64,000 nt of DNA, taken from contig JALMQS010000818.1 of NCBI GenBank assembly GCA_024734495.1, positions 458,846 to 522,845 on the forward strand. The letters run 5' to 3'. The stretch's first letter is position 1. Every line of letters begins with the position of its first letter. This stretch comes from Forficula auricularia. Lineage: Eukaryota; Arthropoda; Insecta; Dermaptera; Forficulidae. Both the position numbers and the translations under genes were made by a program. The notes under the pieces are model-generated. The model ran no database searches, was not told where the DNA came from, and worked only from the letters and a program-made list of their open reading frames with translations. This document shows positions 20,993-33,056 of the stretch, piece after piece.

Positions 20993-21725
20993 ATTTTACT
21001 TTACTATACAGGGTATGGTCAAGTATTGTAATCATGCATGAAAAAAGTGTTTTTTTTTCCTTATTTTTTCGAAATATGTCAAAAACGGCTGAAACTATTT
21101 TGATTAAAAAAATTGAGCGAAACCATGGCATTTCGCTCTACAAAAAAGCTCTAATAAGTGAACATCGAAAAAATTATTTTTCGAGTTAATAATTGTTTTG
21201 TCAAGATGTCTGTTAGTTAGTCTGTCTGTCTGGTTGTCCGTTATTCTGTGCGTTACCAAATTTTTGTGGACGAGTTAGCTCAAAAACGAGTGTGAATATC
21301 GAAACCAAATTTCACACGTAGTTTTGGTCCATTGAGATTAAGAGCTGATTAGATTTTGGTGCATATCGTCCCAAAATTAAGAGGGGTGGAGGGGGTTAAA
21401 AATTAAAAATCTAGGCCGTTTGAGCAAACTCAACCAAATTTTGTATACATAATCAGTGGGACCCCAGAAGTCTAAAAATGCAAAATCTAACCGCCCAAAA
21501 TGGAGGGGGGGTGTAGGGTCAAAAAATTAAAATCTAGACCCTTGTACCAAACTCAACCATATTTTGTATACAGAATCAGTGGGCCCCCAGGAGTCTAAAA
21601 ATGCAAAAACTAATCCCCATCCCCTACATGATTATAAATAATTTTATTAAATATTAAATATAAGTGAGGGGCCAGGTTGTATGGTAGTCAAGTGGATGGC
21701 CACATCAGAACACGTCAATTTATTT
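20993..21725 (+). repeat. family A dispersed repeat, full copy
   Basis: A complete unit from 'ttactttactatacagggt' to 'tggccacatcagaacacgtc'. It contains 'accatggcatttcgctcta', 'cgttaccaaatttttgtgga' and two direct sub-repeats with 'tttgtatacataatcagtggg' and 'agtctaaaaatgcaaaa'. The ends are loosely inverted (actttaccatac / gtatggtaaagt in other copies). It is non-coding; the class is unknown. Confidence 0.7.
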
Positions 21726-21839
21726 TGTTAATACACTTTTTTGGGCCTTTTTTTTATATTATGATTTTATTTCGACAATCCATTTTTTCAAATTAACATG
21801 GAAAAATTAAATATAAAGAATAAAAAGAAAATAATAAAT

Positions 21840-22540
21840 ATATTTATATGCAGGAAATTTCGGATTTTGAGTGTATTTATGTTTAATATTTTTTTGACAC
21901 TTTATTGTATTACTACCATTGGTTCAATTCATTTTATTTTTTAATAAACTTTGGGACATTCTTTACATTATGATTTTATTTCGTCAACCCATTCTCTCAA
22001 ATAAACATACAAAATTAAATGAAAAAGATTAAAAGAAAATATTAAATATATTTATATTTAGGACATTTTTTATTATTTTGAGCGTATTTATGCTTAATAT
22101 TGACTAAAATTGGAAAACCAGGTGCTCTCTTAACTTGAAATTACATGCTCTACAACTTTCATTCTATGGATTTTTTCATCTAGATTAGCCGTCTTAGAGC
22201 TGAAGACGTTTAAAAAGTTATCCAGAGTAAATTTTTTCCAAGTTGGTAAAAATTATTGTTATTCGAACGCCAATTACGCCCATACCCCTTGATGAAATTT
22301 TTCATGCGTGTGTGGGGGGGGGTCAATACACAAAGCAAAATATTTAGTGGGAATTTTTTTAATAAGGTACTTCAAAAAATTAAAAAAAAGAACATAATTC
22401 TTGATCAAACATATGAAATATATTTAATTACGGTTAGTTTGCCTTAAGAAACAGTTTGTCGTTGCCGTGATTCATTCCTTGAGCCATGCCCTTGGGGGGG
22501 GTTTGACCCTCAAACCCTCCCCCGTTGCTACGCCCCTGTA
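21840..22540. repeat. dispersed repeat related to 17380-17720
   Basis: Shares 'gagcgtatttatgcttaat', 'tctacaactttcattctatg' and 'ttccaagttggtaaaaatt' with 17380-17720. 'acatacttggcaaatttat' occurs at both 20931 and 22541, making direct repeats around the block. The end near 22485-22540 has 'gctacgcccctg', the end of a GGCGTAG-type element. Confidence 0.5.
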
Positions 22541-23523
22541 CATACTTGGCAAATTTATCTTCCGTTTTTTCACCTCATTGCAGATTGCCTATATCTTGAA
22601 CATGTTCACCCTTAGGTCATCAATCCACAATTTTCATTGAGAGGTGATTGAAATCTCATCCGCATCCCTGCACACCGGTTTGAATAGGTATTTTCCATCT
22701 AAGATCAGATAGAGTAAATATCTACAAAGTCTTCTAAGTTTCTATTAATTCCACCTCCCTCTATTATATATTTTGAGAAACCGATTATATATATATCAAA
22801 AGGGATCTGGTCCCAATTGAACCAAAATAGGGCAGTGGCCGGATAAAAGTTTTAACTTTCGCGTTCATCTAACGTTAACATATAAACATTCTAAATAAAA
22901 TTTATTATTGAATATCTGAACAAAATTCATCTGTTTCGATTCCCCAAAGAATCAGACAGATGGGCATTGTAGTAAATTTATAAGAACCATACAATTAGAA
23001 AAATAGGAGAAAACACGCCTGAACTAAAGAGTTGAATATATATAAAATTTGATTATATGACCTATTCGGGGATCTATCGCTTAAATAGAAAAGCATCTGC
23101 GGGCTTAACGAAGTAGATGTCGGATAAATAAATAATATATATACAAGAATTGCTCATTTAATATAAAAGTACCTGGAGGCACTGAGCGATGCTCGGTAAC
23201 TTCTTCCTTCAATTAAAATCTTTATTTTAATTTTATTTTTAATTTAAAATTCTGATAAAAAGGTCGATTTTTATTTGAGAGCCCTTTTCAAATTAAGACA
23301 AATACAAATATATATATATAATGTATTAGACCACTGTACCCCCCACCTCCACCCTGCTCTACCCCACCCCAGAATCCTCGCCCTACCACCGGATCCCCCA
23401 CCACTGGCCCCCACCTTCTGCACCCCCCACATCCACCACATCCACCCCCGCTCCGCATCAAGATCACTTTCTCATCCTCAAAACTTGTTAATAGAGTTTG
23501 TTTCATCAAAATCGTTAAAGCCG

Positions 23524-23568
<45 letters not shown>

Positions 23569-25040
23569 TATATACAATTTTTGCTCGTTTAATAAGATAG
23601 ATAGTAATGATAATTTATAGTATTATTTTTTATTTTAATCAATGTAACATAATAATTGATCAAAGTTCCTATGTTTTAATTCTAAATCTGTCTCGAATTC
23701 CAATGCAAAATTAATCTATCCCTTATTTTGACTATTTTTTATTATTATTTATAATTATATTGTTTCATTTTTTTACGTTTGTACTTGAACTCTATAATTT
23801 TAATATCGAAATTACGCTCTGCAGCTTTGCTGACAGAAATGCCTTAATGTCAAGATCAACAAAACTATAAAAAAGTCGACTATAAATACTTTCTGAAAAA
23901 AAAAATGTTTAAAAAAACATTAAATATTTAAGAAAACAGATTTAGTTGGATCATTTATACATAGCCCCTGTACCAATATACTGAGTGTACCGCCCAGGGG
24001 GTGTGCAAGAGATTCCAAAACAATATTCTCTCTTGTTCATTTAAATAATACATAGAAATATATCGCTTTTCAACCTATATAGAATAAAAAATAAGTGCTG
24101 TATGTTTGACCCATATGTTTTCATGTATTTCTGTGGCTTTAACTTTTGAACGGAACGTCCGATTATTTATGAAACGATTAATGTCAACCATGAAGTATTT
24201 TGACGAAAAGGATCTGAAAATAACATATTCTTATTTTATATATAGCTATATAATTTCTGTATCCAGGACCGTCAGGTGGGTTGTAGGTGCCCCTCTCCCC
24301 CCTAAAGTAGGTTTTTCATAATGTCATTCTTGGCCGACGGCCGTGGTGTACTGACTGACTAACCTCCATGAAAAAGTCATCATCACCGTCACCTGAACTC
24401 TAGTAAATATATTTTTCTATTCATTTCATTAATCTTGGGTCTAGGTTTGCTGAAAACCTTTAATTCTACCTTCTAATTCTTACTATTTGAAATTAAGTAC
24501 TTCGGAATCAAACAACTCTAATTTTTTTTTGTCCCTAATTAATTTAGTATCTCAAAAAAATGTCCTAGTTCTCAAAATATATTTGTTTTTATTTTCATAG
24601 ATTTAGCTAATTTTCATATTTAAATGGTAATTACACAATCAAAGTTGTACAAATTGAAACTGAAATAACATTTAGAATTTTTAGCAGAAAAACAAATGGT
24701 AAAGAGTCAATAATCCTAATAACTTTTTAGTTTTATTTTTTCATATTTTTTTTTTACCAAGGGATAAAGACACAAAGGCTTGGTCATAGGGGTGGGAAAC
24801 TGGCAAGGTTAAGAAACACTGCTCTAATGAATGCGGTGCCGCCCCACTCAAAATTGTGAGCTTCCTTAAAACATTGATCTTTTTTTTTGTATTCGTTTTT
24901 GAAATGTTTTGTGATACTTTTCATTCAAAAAATTGTCACAAAATGGGCTTACTATATGTACTCTTGTAAAAAATATAAATTGTATGTTTGGAATTCCCTG
25001 GCTTGATTCCACAATAATACAAGACGTTTAATCTTCATTT
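22541..25040. other. no gene recognised; C-rich island and microsatellites
   Basis: Mostly unique AT-rich DNA. 23336-23460 is a strongly C-rich, G-poor tract on the plus strand. A long (TA)n lies at 23527-23562. A small hairpin with 'gcgatgctcggtaactt' near 23186 recurs near 49770. 24106-24321 is an ORF without other support. Confidence 0.4.
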
Positions 25041-25043
25041 TTA

Positions 25044-25870
25044 ACCGATTTCAAAAAAGGAGGAGGTTCTCTATTCGACTGATTTTTTTTTTTTTTTTTT
25101 TTGTGTCTATGTTACCTCATATCTCCGCCAATTGTGAACCGATTTTGAAAAAAAAAATCATTGGGTTCAGTCTAGCTTCCGATTGGTCTCGTTTTTTTCA
25201 TTGGTATTAGACCATTTTTGTTAGGTTTGTTCAGACCTAACTTCTTTGTTTATGAACCGATTTCGATGATTCTTTTTTTATTGGAAAGGGGGTATCTTAG
25301 GGATGGTGCCATATTAATTTGGTCAAGTTCTGATGATATGATCAATGATGAAATAACGTAAATCTCCAATTCTTATGACCAAATAATCGAAATTATGATA
25401 ACTATTAATATCATCACTAAAAAGAGAAAAATAAAAATAATTTTTATAAAAAAAATAAAACCGACTTCAAAAATTTAAATGCAACAAATAAAATAATAAT
25501 AACTTAAAATAAAATAAAATCCACTAAAAGGTGTAAAATAATTATCTTATTTAGTTACAATTAAACGACGAAATATTAACATGAAAATACTTTTTGAAGT
25601 CGGTGCCAAACAAACTATATCTATAAGCGAGCGTACCCGCCAAACGTACTAAGTAAGATCAGTCCAATGCGATTTATAAAATGTATATGTTTGGCACCGA
25701 CTTCAAAAAATAATTTCATGTTAATATTTCGTCGTTTAGTTGTAACTAAATAAGATAATTATTTTATACCTTTTAGTGGATTTTATTTTATTTTAAGTTA
25801 TTATTATTTTATTTGTTGCATTTAAGTTTTTTGAAGTCGGTTTTATTTTTTTATAAAAATTATTTTTTCT
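25044..25870. mobile_element. ACCGACTTCAAAAA element, copy 2
   Basis: It runs from 'accgatttcaaaaaaggagg' to 'ttttttgaagtcggtttta', with the same nested palindrome (about 25490-25860) centred on 'aagcgagcgtacccgccaaa'. It is collinear with the copies at 14984 and 52089. Confidence 0.75.
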
Positions 25871-26340
25871 TAGTACAGCATAGTCAAATTAACACCATCA
25901 TATCGTCACCTTTATGCAGAAACAACGATTGAATTTTCAGTAATGTCATTCTTCAATCAATTTTTTTGATAAACTTTATATGTCAGAGACACTAATGTGT
26001 TAGAATGATCAAATAAACTTCAATCTTGAGGCTTTATATTCACAATTCTATAAGGAAATACTGTTATATAGAAGAATTTAAAATAGAAATAGCTTAATAC
26101 AAGGTTTTTGCTTTATTTTGACAGAAAGAAGGCGATAGGATACACGTGGTTATGCTTGATTAATAGTCGATATTTCAATTATTACATCTATTATTGCTTC
26201 ACTAGTACTTGGAAGAAATTTAAATATTTTTATTTAATTATAATATCTAACTTTTTTCTGTCTCCTAATAATAAAATTTAAAGAATGCAATTGCTTATTT
26301 ATTATTATAGTTTTGTCTATTTTTTATTTTGAACTGTAGA
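25871..26340. other. no gene recognised
   Basis: AT-rich, unique-looking sequence upstream of the small ORF at 26341. Confidence 0.35.
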
Positions 26341-26463
26341 ATGGCTTCGACATCAAATTATCTATTTTTTTTCAATAATATTGATGGGAGAAGTAGTTAC
26401 ACCAAAAGAGTGCGATTTCTTCTTCTGCGTGGTGAAAAGAATAACATTTTGCCTATTTGTTGA
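26341..26463 (+). CDS. putative 40-codon exon or small ORF, unknown
   Basis: A good acceptor (tttttattttgaactgtag) lies one base before an ATG, and the frame is open for 40 codons to TGA. It encodes MASTSNYLFFFNNIDGRSS, then YTKRVRFLLLRGEKNN. It could be the first coding exon of a plus-strand gene or an isolated ORF. An overlapping longer frame at 26381-26641 runs through repeat-like text ('gtgcggccc') and is less convincing. No family recognised. Confidence 0.3.
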   Translation: MASTSNYLFFFNNIDGRSSYTKRVRFLLLRGEKNNILPIC

Positions 26464-26637
26464 AATGGATGTCATTATTGCATTATCTACTATCTTTTTT
26501 ATTGTTATAATTAGTATGTTTTATGTGCGGCCCAAAACAATTTTTTTCTTCAAATCTGGCCTGAGGATCCCAAAAGGGCCCAAAAAGGGACATGACTGCT
26601 ATATGTTGATCTATTTCTTGTTTTCTTATATAGTTTG

Positions 26638-28402
26638 TTAATTATTAATTAAACATAGCTGTGTTTTAGCAGGGGACATTGGCCGGTGTCTGTAACCCAG
26701 CTTCCCGGAGGCCTGAATCAAGGATCCTACAAGAGTAGTCACTTCATCCACTGTATATGAGATGTTATAGATAATTTTTCTTAGAAATGAGAAGAATTGT
26801 ATTCATCTTCTCAAGAATGGAATCATGTGCTAAAAATCTATGATTTAAAATGTTTAAAATTCAAAACGCCCTAAAATTACTATTTGAACTACATAGATGT
26901 ATGTTATAGCCATATGTTTAAATTTCAAATTACTAAACCACCAAATTTTACAATTAATTGTCAATATTCTGAACTTAAATTTATCATTGGGTTTGATATA
27001 TGGTTTCGCTTTAAAGGACCGCCAATAAGCCGGATAGAGATTTGGCAGTTCGGTTTAATACCCGAGTAGGTGAATACAGACAAGCCTTTTGACATATAAG
27101 TAAAGTTATCTATGACATCTGAGATTAAGCAGAGGACATTAATTAATTGATTCTTTAAATTATGTTACTATAGGCAGTATACATTTTCTAATAGCATCTA
27201 GTATAGTTTGATTATCATTGGGAAAACTATCAATAAAAACAAAATATCTATAAAAATAAAAGAATGCAAAATAATAAATGCTTAAAGTATTTTTTGATTT
27301 ATTATAATAATTTCTCATATTGACAATTATATAGCTATATTTGCACCACCTACAATAAATAAATAAATATAGGATGATTCTACAACTAGTGTAAAAACTT
27401 TGCAGATTTTGTTTGGGGGGGGGGGTCATTTTAAGCAAAATGTTAATTTCAATCCCTTACAGATCTAGGGCTGATCAAAATTTTATTAAGAAATATATAT
27501 TTGACCAACCTACATACATATAGTTTCTATTAATGAAAACAATATACAATTAATATTAATTATTATATTGATAACAAAATTTATTCTTATGAAAAGTAGT
27601 CAAAAAATGCTTCTTGAGATACAAGCTTTACTCTTACGAGTCTCAATTATTATTTGCGGAGAATGTTCAACACTGTAAACGAAGTACTTTAGGTAATGTT
27701 CTGTTTTTAAATAACAATTAAAATTAGGTAATTGTGTGTTGTTTTCATTGTTAAATAAATATTAAAGATAAACACATTTCTAAACAATGTTTTGATCAGC
27801 TGTAGTTCTGTAAGAGCTTCAAATCGAACCTATGTCTTATAAAATCTCCCTATAACTATATAGTTTATTGAAATTATTAAAATATTTTCAATAGTGTGAC
27901 TAAAAGTATTTAAATAACAGTGCCCGAGAATCACAAGATGGGTTCAAACACTCCTACCTCGAGTTGTCCGGGCATCGCCACTTGTTGAATATTGTGAGAG
28001 CCGTTTGACAATACAATAAATTGATAAAGAAAACAAAAAAAGAGAACAACTTTTTGAAACTACTCACCGATTTACATTTTTAATTTCTTGTTCGAAGATA
28101 TCAAAATTTTCACTATCTTCCAACTCATTATCGTTAACTGCATTTGGCCTGGAGACACAAAAACAATTATTGGACACTATGTAAATTCAGAGGGTTCAAG
28201 AAATGTTTCTATAAGTTACAAAAAGCATCGAAGGATAGAAAAAAAATATATATTTTTTTATTTTAAATATTATAAAATATTTATAATATTAATAATAATA
28301 ATGAAAATAATAAATGATCTTGGAACCCTTCGCAGCTTGCACTTATAAATCATTTCCTTAGAGGATGAAGCGAGTCAAGTGAAAGAAAAAGTACCATTTC
28401 AT
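26638..28402 (-). CDS. putative four-exon host gene, 74 aa, unknown
   Basis: Minus strand; coding exons 28402-28395, 28148-28068, 27980-27958 and 26750-26638 (8+81+23+113 = 225 bp, 74 codons plus TAA). The best exons are the second (acceptor gtgtctccag, donor cg|gtgagtag, only one frame open: PNAVNDNELEDSENF then DIFEQEIKNVN) and the last (acceptor catctcatatacag, ~50% GC, DEVTTLVGSLIQASGKLG then YRHRPMSPAKTQLCLINN, stop). The first exon (ATGAAATG|gtactt) and the 23-bp third exon (donor gag|gtagga, weak acceptor) were chosen because they join the others in phase. The resulting protein starts MKW, is acidic at the N-terminus and basic near the C-terminus. A GC-rich block with a TCAGT initiator-like site (28420-28510) lies just upstream and could be the promoter or 5' UTR. 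No family recognised. Exons 2 and 4 are the firm part; the model as a whole is tentative. Confidence 0.4.
27070..27950. other. intronic AT-rich sequence of the preceding gene model
   Basis: If the four-exon model is right this is intron 3 (27957-26751). It contains a 10-bp G run near 27414 and no other recognisable feature. Confidence 0.3.
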
Positions 28403-28879
28403 GGTAGTGCACAGTTCAAAGTGAAGTACAAAACTGAGAGCCTCGAATAGGCTTGATGAAGAGAGGAGGAATATAGATCGGCGAACGTCAGCCGACTACG
28501 TCCGTTGGCAGGGAAGGAAGAAATCGCCGCCCGCAGCCTAACAAAATAAAAAATAGAAAAGAAAAAAAACAAAAAAATTTCGTTTCAAAGTCAATGAAAT
28601 TATTTTTTCGTTCAAAAACTGAAAAATTCGTTTTTTTTTAAATTTTTATATTATTTCCTGATGACCTTGCTTCTTCATATCATACTTTTGGCAATCGTTT
28701 GGCGATTTCGATATATTTTGAGAATTGCAAAAGGGCGATAGGGTATATTTAGGCTTAAAATTTCATAAGAGTATGGAATAGATTACGGAAAATAAAATAA
28801 TAAAATATCTATTTGTACATACGTTTCTTATTATATTAACCGATCAATTCTTGTATATATACCGGGTGAGTTTTTTACT

Positions 28880-29490
28880 TTATCCAATGCGAAGCATGGG
28901 GAAAGTATTGTAATCGGTCTCGCGGCAAGCGCGACTTCAAAGGGTCCTCAGGTAAAGACTACGGAACCCATGGACTCAATTAAGGTCACAAATTGAAGTA
29001 TTCAATTAGATTGAATTTTAGCACGTGACGGTTTTGCCAAAAATTACCTGGGATCTCGTCGAGAGGCCAAAAAGTGCCATTTTTTTTGGAAGTGCGTGGG
29101 GATGTATGTATGTATGTTATCGTTTTTTTCGTCCACGATTTTTTCCACACCGATGCACCGATTGAATTGAAATTGAAAACCTACCATTCTTTTAACAAAA
29201 TGAAGCGCTGATTAGTTTTTGGTACATATCGGCCCACAAACATGAGTACTTTTTTAGTTTTTTTTCTAAATATCTTCAAAATGACTTAACCAATTTTGAT
29301 GAAAATTTATATCCTAATTAAGTACCTTGGGGGCCATAAAAAAGGTTTAATAAAGCTTTTAGTAAAATTATATTTTAAAGTACTTTACTCTAGACTAAGA
29401 TAGTACTTTGTTTAAATTTTTATTTTAAATTCTTTAAAATTAATTAATTTGATCTTTTAATATAGTTCATTTAACCTTGCTTAAGTAAGA
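28880..29490 (+). repeat. dispersed repeat related to the 1621/4684 repeats
   Basis: It begins 'tttactttatccaatgcgaa' and 'aaagtattgtaatcggt' (recalling the start of family A). After 29180 it matches the 1621 and 4684 repeats ('aagcgctgattagtttttgg', 'cttaaccaattttgatgaa'). So the 1621/4684 copies look like 3' parts of this longer family. Confidence 0.55.
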
Positions 29491-29569
29491 ATGGATAGGC
29501 TTCTCTCTGTGAAATGCTACAAATTTGAGAGGAAATTTTATAAGTAACCATAGCAACTACGTTGTTTTC

Positions 29570-30110
29570 TTATCCGTTACCTTTGCTGAAGACATGGAGG
29601 AATCGAGTTAAAATCACAAATAGCGATTGATTCTCATCTAATACTTGAGAAATAGCCATTTTATATTGGATTTTTGACCTTTGGGTTTTTATTGGTAACC
29701 ATTGCTGAAGACATAGAGGAATCGAGTTAAAATCAAAAATAGCGATTGATTCTCAGCTAGTACTTGAGGAATAACCATTTTATATTGGATTTTTGACGTT
29801 TCGGTTTTTATTGGTAACCATTGCAGAAGACATGGATGAATTGACTTTAAAATCAAAAATAGCGATTGATTCTCATCTATATACTTGAGTGGAATAACAA
29901 TTCTACATTAGATTTTTGACGCTTCTGGTTATTATTGGTAACCATTGCTGAAGACATGGAGGAATCGGCTTAAAATCAAAAATAACGATCGATTCTTATC
30001 TATCATACTAGAGGAATAACTTTATTGCATTCCATTTTTGATGTTTTGACTATTAATGGCAACCTCTACTGAAAACGTGGAAGAATCCGACTTAAAATCA
30101 AAGACTAAAT
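29570..30110 (+). repeat. ~120-bp tandem repeat, five units
   Basis: The phrase 'gctgaagacatggaggaatc' with small changes starts at about 29584, 29704, 29824, 29946 and 30066, giving periods of 120-122 bp. Each unit also has 'attgattctcatctag' and 'ttggatttttgacgtttc'. The last unit is the most diverged. The array stops directly before the RTE-type LINE fragment. Confidence 0.8.
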
Positions 30111-30137
30111 TTTTTTGGTAAACAACTCAAGCTTGAG

Positions 30138-31082
30138 TTGTTTATCATAAAAGAATTCCATGTCATTAATCAAATCATCGAAAACACTAAGGAATACCAG
30201 ATAGATGTATTCTTGGCCTTCATCGACTATACTAAAGCCTTTGACATGTTGGATCAAGAGTTCATCATTGAAGCCTTGAGATCCCAGGGGGTCGAGATTG
30301 GTTATATAGAAGTCATCAAGAATCTGTATAGCTACTGTCAAGCAAGAATACTTCTAGAAGAGCCTGGACCTTTCTTTCAAGTACGAAAAGGTGTAAGGCA
30401 AGGGGATCCCCTCTCGCCAATATTATTCAACTGCTGCTTGGAAGAGATGTTCCGACAACTGAACTGGGAAAAAAGGATTAAAAATAAATGGTACCTATCT
30501 GAATAATTTACGTTTTGCAGACGTTATAATCTTGATAGCAACATCAAAAAATCAGATTACAAATATGATCCAAGAACTACACAATAAAAGTAAAGAAATC
30601 TGGACTGAGGATAAATACCAAAAAAGTGTAATAATCACCAACCCACAAATGGACACTATTAGTGTAAAGTTTGATGACAACGAAGCTCCGATTCCCTGCA
30701 AAAAAGAAACTATATACCTTGGACAAACCATCAGTTTCGAGGACAGAACGCTACAAGAAATAAATAGAAGAGTTGGTCAAGCATGGAACAAATTTTGGTC
30801 CCTGAAGTATATTTTGAAGAACAAAGAAATAGCACTAGAATCAAAAATAAAAGTACTAAATCGGTGTGTAATACCGGTTTTAACCTACGGCTCACAGACT
30901 TGGTCTCTCACTGGGAAAATGACCAACAAGATTGAAACAACTCATAGAGCCATGCTAAGATCCATTCTACAAATAAGAAGGATGGATAAAATAAGATCCG
31001 AAGAAATTTACAGAAGGACAAAAACGTCAAATATTAAAATCTATATAAAGAAAATAAAATGGAACTGGGCTGGCATAGTGAG
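30138..31082 (+). pseudogene. RTE-like non-LTR retrotransposon, reverse transcriptase fragment
   Basis: The first part reads FLAFIDYTKAFDMLDQEF, EVIKNLYSYCQARILLEEPG and VRKGVRQGDPLSPILFN. These are reverse transcriptase blocks including the first catalytic Asp and the RQGDPLSP motif. A frameshift near 30497-30510 moves to a second frame, reading NLRFADV: the usual catalytic FADD pair has become FADV. This continues to YLGQTISFED, AWNKFWSLKYILKN, RCVIPVLTYGSQTWSL and KIKWNWAGI, the typical region after the RT in RTE-like LINEs. The endonuclease domain and the 3' end are missing. The element is dead: frameshift, lost catalytic residue, truncated at both ends. The clade (RTE or close relative) is judged from these motifs by eye. 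Confidence 0.8.
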
Positions 31083-31289
31083 CTTTTTCTAATTTTATTT
31101 TTCTTAAATTTTATACTTAAAAATACCTTCTCGTATATTTAAATACATACTACATACTTACAGAAAGTGATAAATATCATGTATTATTATTTGTTTATAT
31201 TTTTATCCTGGCTAGGTAATTAATATAAAATTCTAATAAAGAGACAATATTCCATTTTTCTTTCAGATCGGTTTCTAATTGTTGTTCTA

Positions 31290-31870
31290 GAACATTCAAT
31301 CAGAAAATTTGCAAGTAGAAAAATTTATTTCTAATGAAATTAGAGACGAAAATAAACCAAAATGATGATTATTTTTTCGGAAATCTTGGAAATCTCAGTT
31401 CCAGATTCAAAATTTAAAATTAGCACTTTTATTTTTCGAAAAATTTATAGTAAATTTTCAGATTTCTTATTTTAGAGAAAAAAAAATTATCAGTGCCAAA
31501 TTTTTGTGTTATCCAGTATCTACATATAAATCTCTGATGTTTTAAGGAATTTTATGACTTTATATTGGTCCACTGTTTGGAGAGCCCTGATTTAAATCGA
31601 ATGGGATTAAAGAAGGATAAGAGAAATGATATTTTATTTTTTAAAAGAGTCATGGATATAATAATCCCTGACTATTCATTATCTATTGACATGTAAGAAC
31701 GTGCAAAGATCTAAAAGACAAGTCGTGACACGTTTTAGTCCCGGAGAGAAATTTTCAATTAATTGTGATTGTTCTAGAAAACCCCAATTCCTTATCTCCT
31801 TGTACTAGTATGATAAGTATAGACTTGGTTAGTGAGATAGCATATAAATTACTGAAATAATAAATATTTT
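31290..31870 (-). repeat. inverted copy of the repeat at 48800-49080
   Basis: The block from 'gattaaagaaggataagaga' (31605) to 'atgataagtatagacttgg' (31830) is the reverse complement of 48835-49070. It ends beside 'gagccctga' (31588), the complement of 'cagggct(g)', the start of the GGGCTGTCCAACC repeat. Confidence 0.6.
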
Positions 31871-31925
31871 AGAAAATGAAAATATGAGAAGAAGAAGAAT
31901 TTTTAAATATTCGAAACTTTATTAT

Positions 31926-32590
31926 TTTTACTTTACCATACAGGGTATGGTCAAGTATTGTAATCGTGCATGAAAAAAGTGTTTTTGTTCTCCAAAACGA
32001 CTGAAACTATTTTGATTAAAAAAATTGAGCGAAACCATGGTATTTCGCTCTACAAAAAAGCTCTATAGTAAACATCGAAAAAATTATATTTTTCGAGATA
32101 ATAATTGTTTTGTCAAAATGTCTGTTAGTTAGTCTGTGGGTTACCAAATTTTTGTGGACGAGCTAGCTCAAAAACTAGTGTGAATATAGAAACCAAATTT
32201 CACGCGTAGTTTTGGTCCATTGAGATTAAGAGCTGATTAGATTTTGGTGCATATCGACCCAAAATTAAGGGGGGGTGGAGGGGGGTGGTTAAAAATTAAA
32301 AATCTAGGCCGTTTGAGCAAACTCAACCAAATTTTGTATACATAATCAGTGAACCCCCAGAAGTCTAAAAATGCAAAACCTAACCTCCCAAAATGGGGGG
32401 GGGTGTAGGGTCAAAAAATGAAAATCGTTGCCATTTACCAAACTCGACCCAAATTTTGTATACATAATCAGTGGGACACCAGAAGTATAAAAATACAAAA
32501 ACTAACCCCCACCTACATGATTATAAATAATTTTAGGGCCAGGTTGTATGGTAAAGTCAAGTGGATGGCCACATCAGAAGACGTCAGCTT
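31926..32590 (+). repeat. family A dispersed repeat, full copy
   Basis: Runs from 'tttactttaccatacagggt' to 'tggccacatcagaagacgtc'. It is slightly shorter than the copy at 20993 because one sub-repeat is trimmed. ORFs crossing its right end are not genes. Confidence 0.7.
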
Positions 32591-33040
32591 ATTTTATTTT
32601 TTTATCTTATATAGTTGAGGTTATAATTTTGCTTTTAGTGAATTTTATTCTTCAAAAAAGCTTCACGTATTGTACAAATGTATATTCATATTTCGGAAAA
32701 GGGAATAAATATATCTCTACATATAAATCTCAATATTATAAGGAAGTTGGGCCACACTCATTGCAGTGTTGGGCCAGGTATGGGACCCGCGACGACACGG
32801 GTTGGACAGTCCTGAATTAGGCGATAAACTGATGCGACTGGTAAATTGTAAGCTATAAATTGTTTAGTCGGTAAACTGATGCGGACTTATTGGAGTTAAA
32901 TTTTTCGGATCCCAAGAGATAGATCTTCCCAGTTGCTAATTTCGCCAGAAAGGAAATGTGCTAATTCTAAGAGAGGTGAGATGCATGGATGGATACCTTT
33001 TCATATCAGTATCCGACATAAAGGTGTTCGATTCAAAGAA

Positions 33041-33056
33041 TTTTTTTTTTTTTTTT
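33041..33056 (-). other. poly(A) tail of the LINE insertion
   Basis: Sixteen T on the plus strand directly after the LINE stop codon (plus-strand side), which marks the 3' end of the insertion. Confidence 0.75.

Noticed and set aside
23275..23565. Pro-rich (+) and Gly/Cys-rich (-) ORFs
   Set aside because: Both strands of one C-rich low-complexity tract ending in (TA)n.
26381..26641. 86-codon hydrophobic ORF
   Set aside because: Overlaps the better-supported 26341 frame and runs through repeat-like text; composition follows local T-richness.
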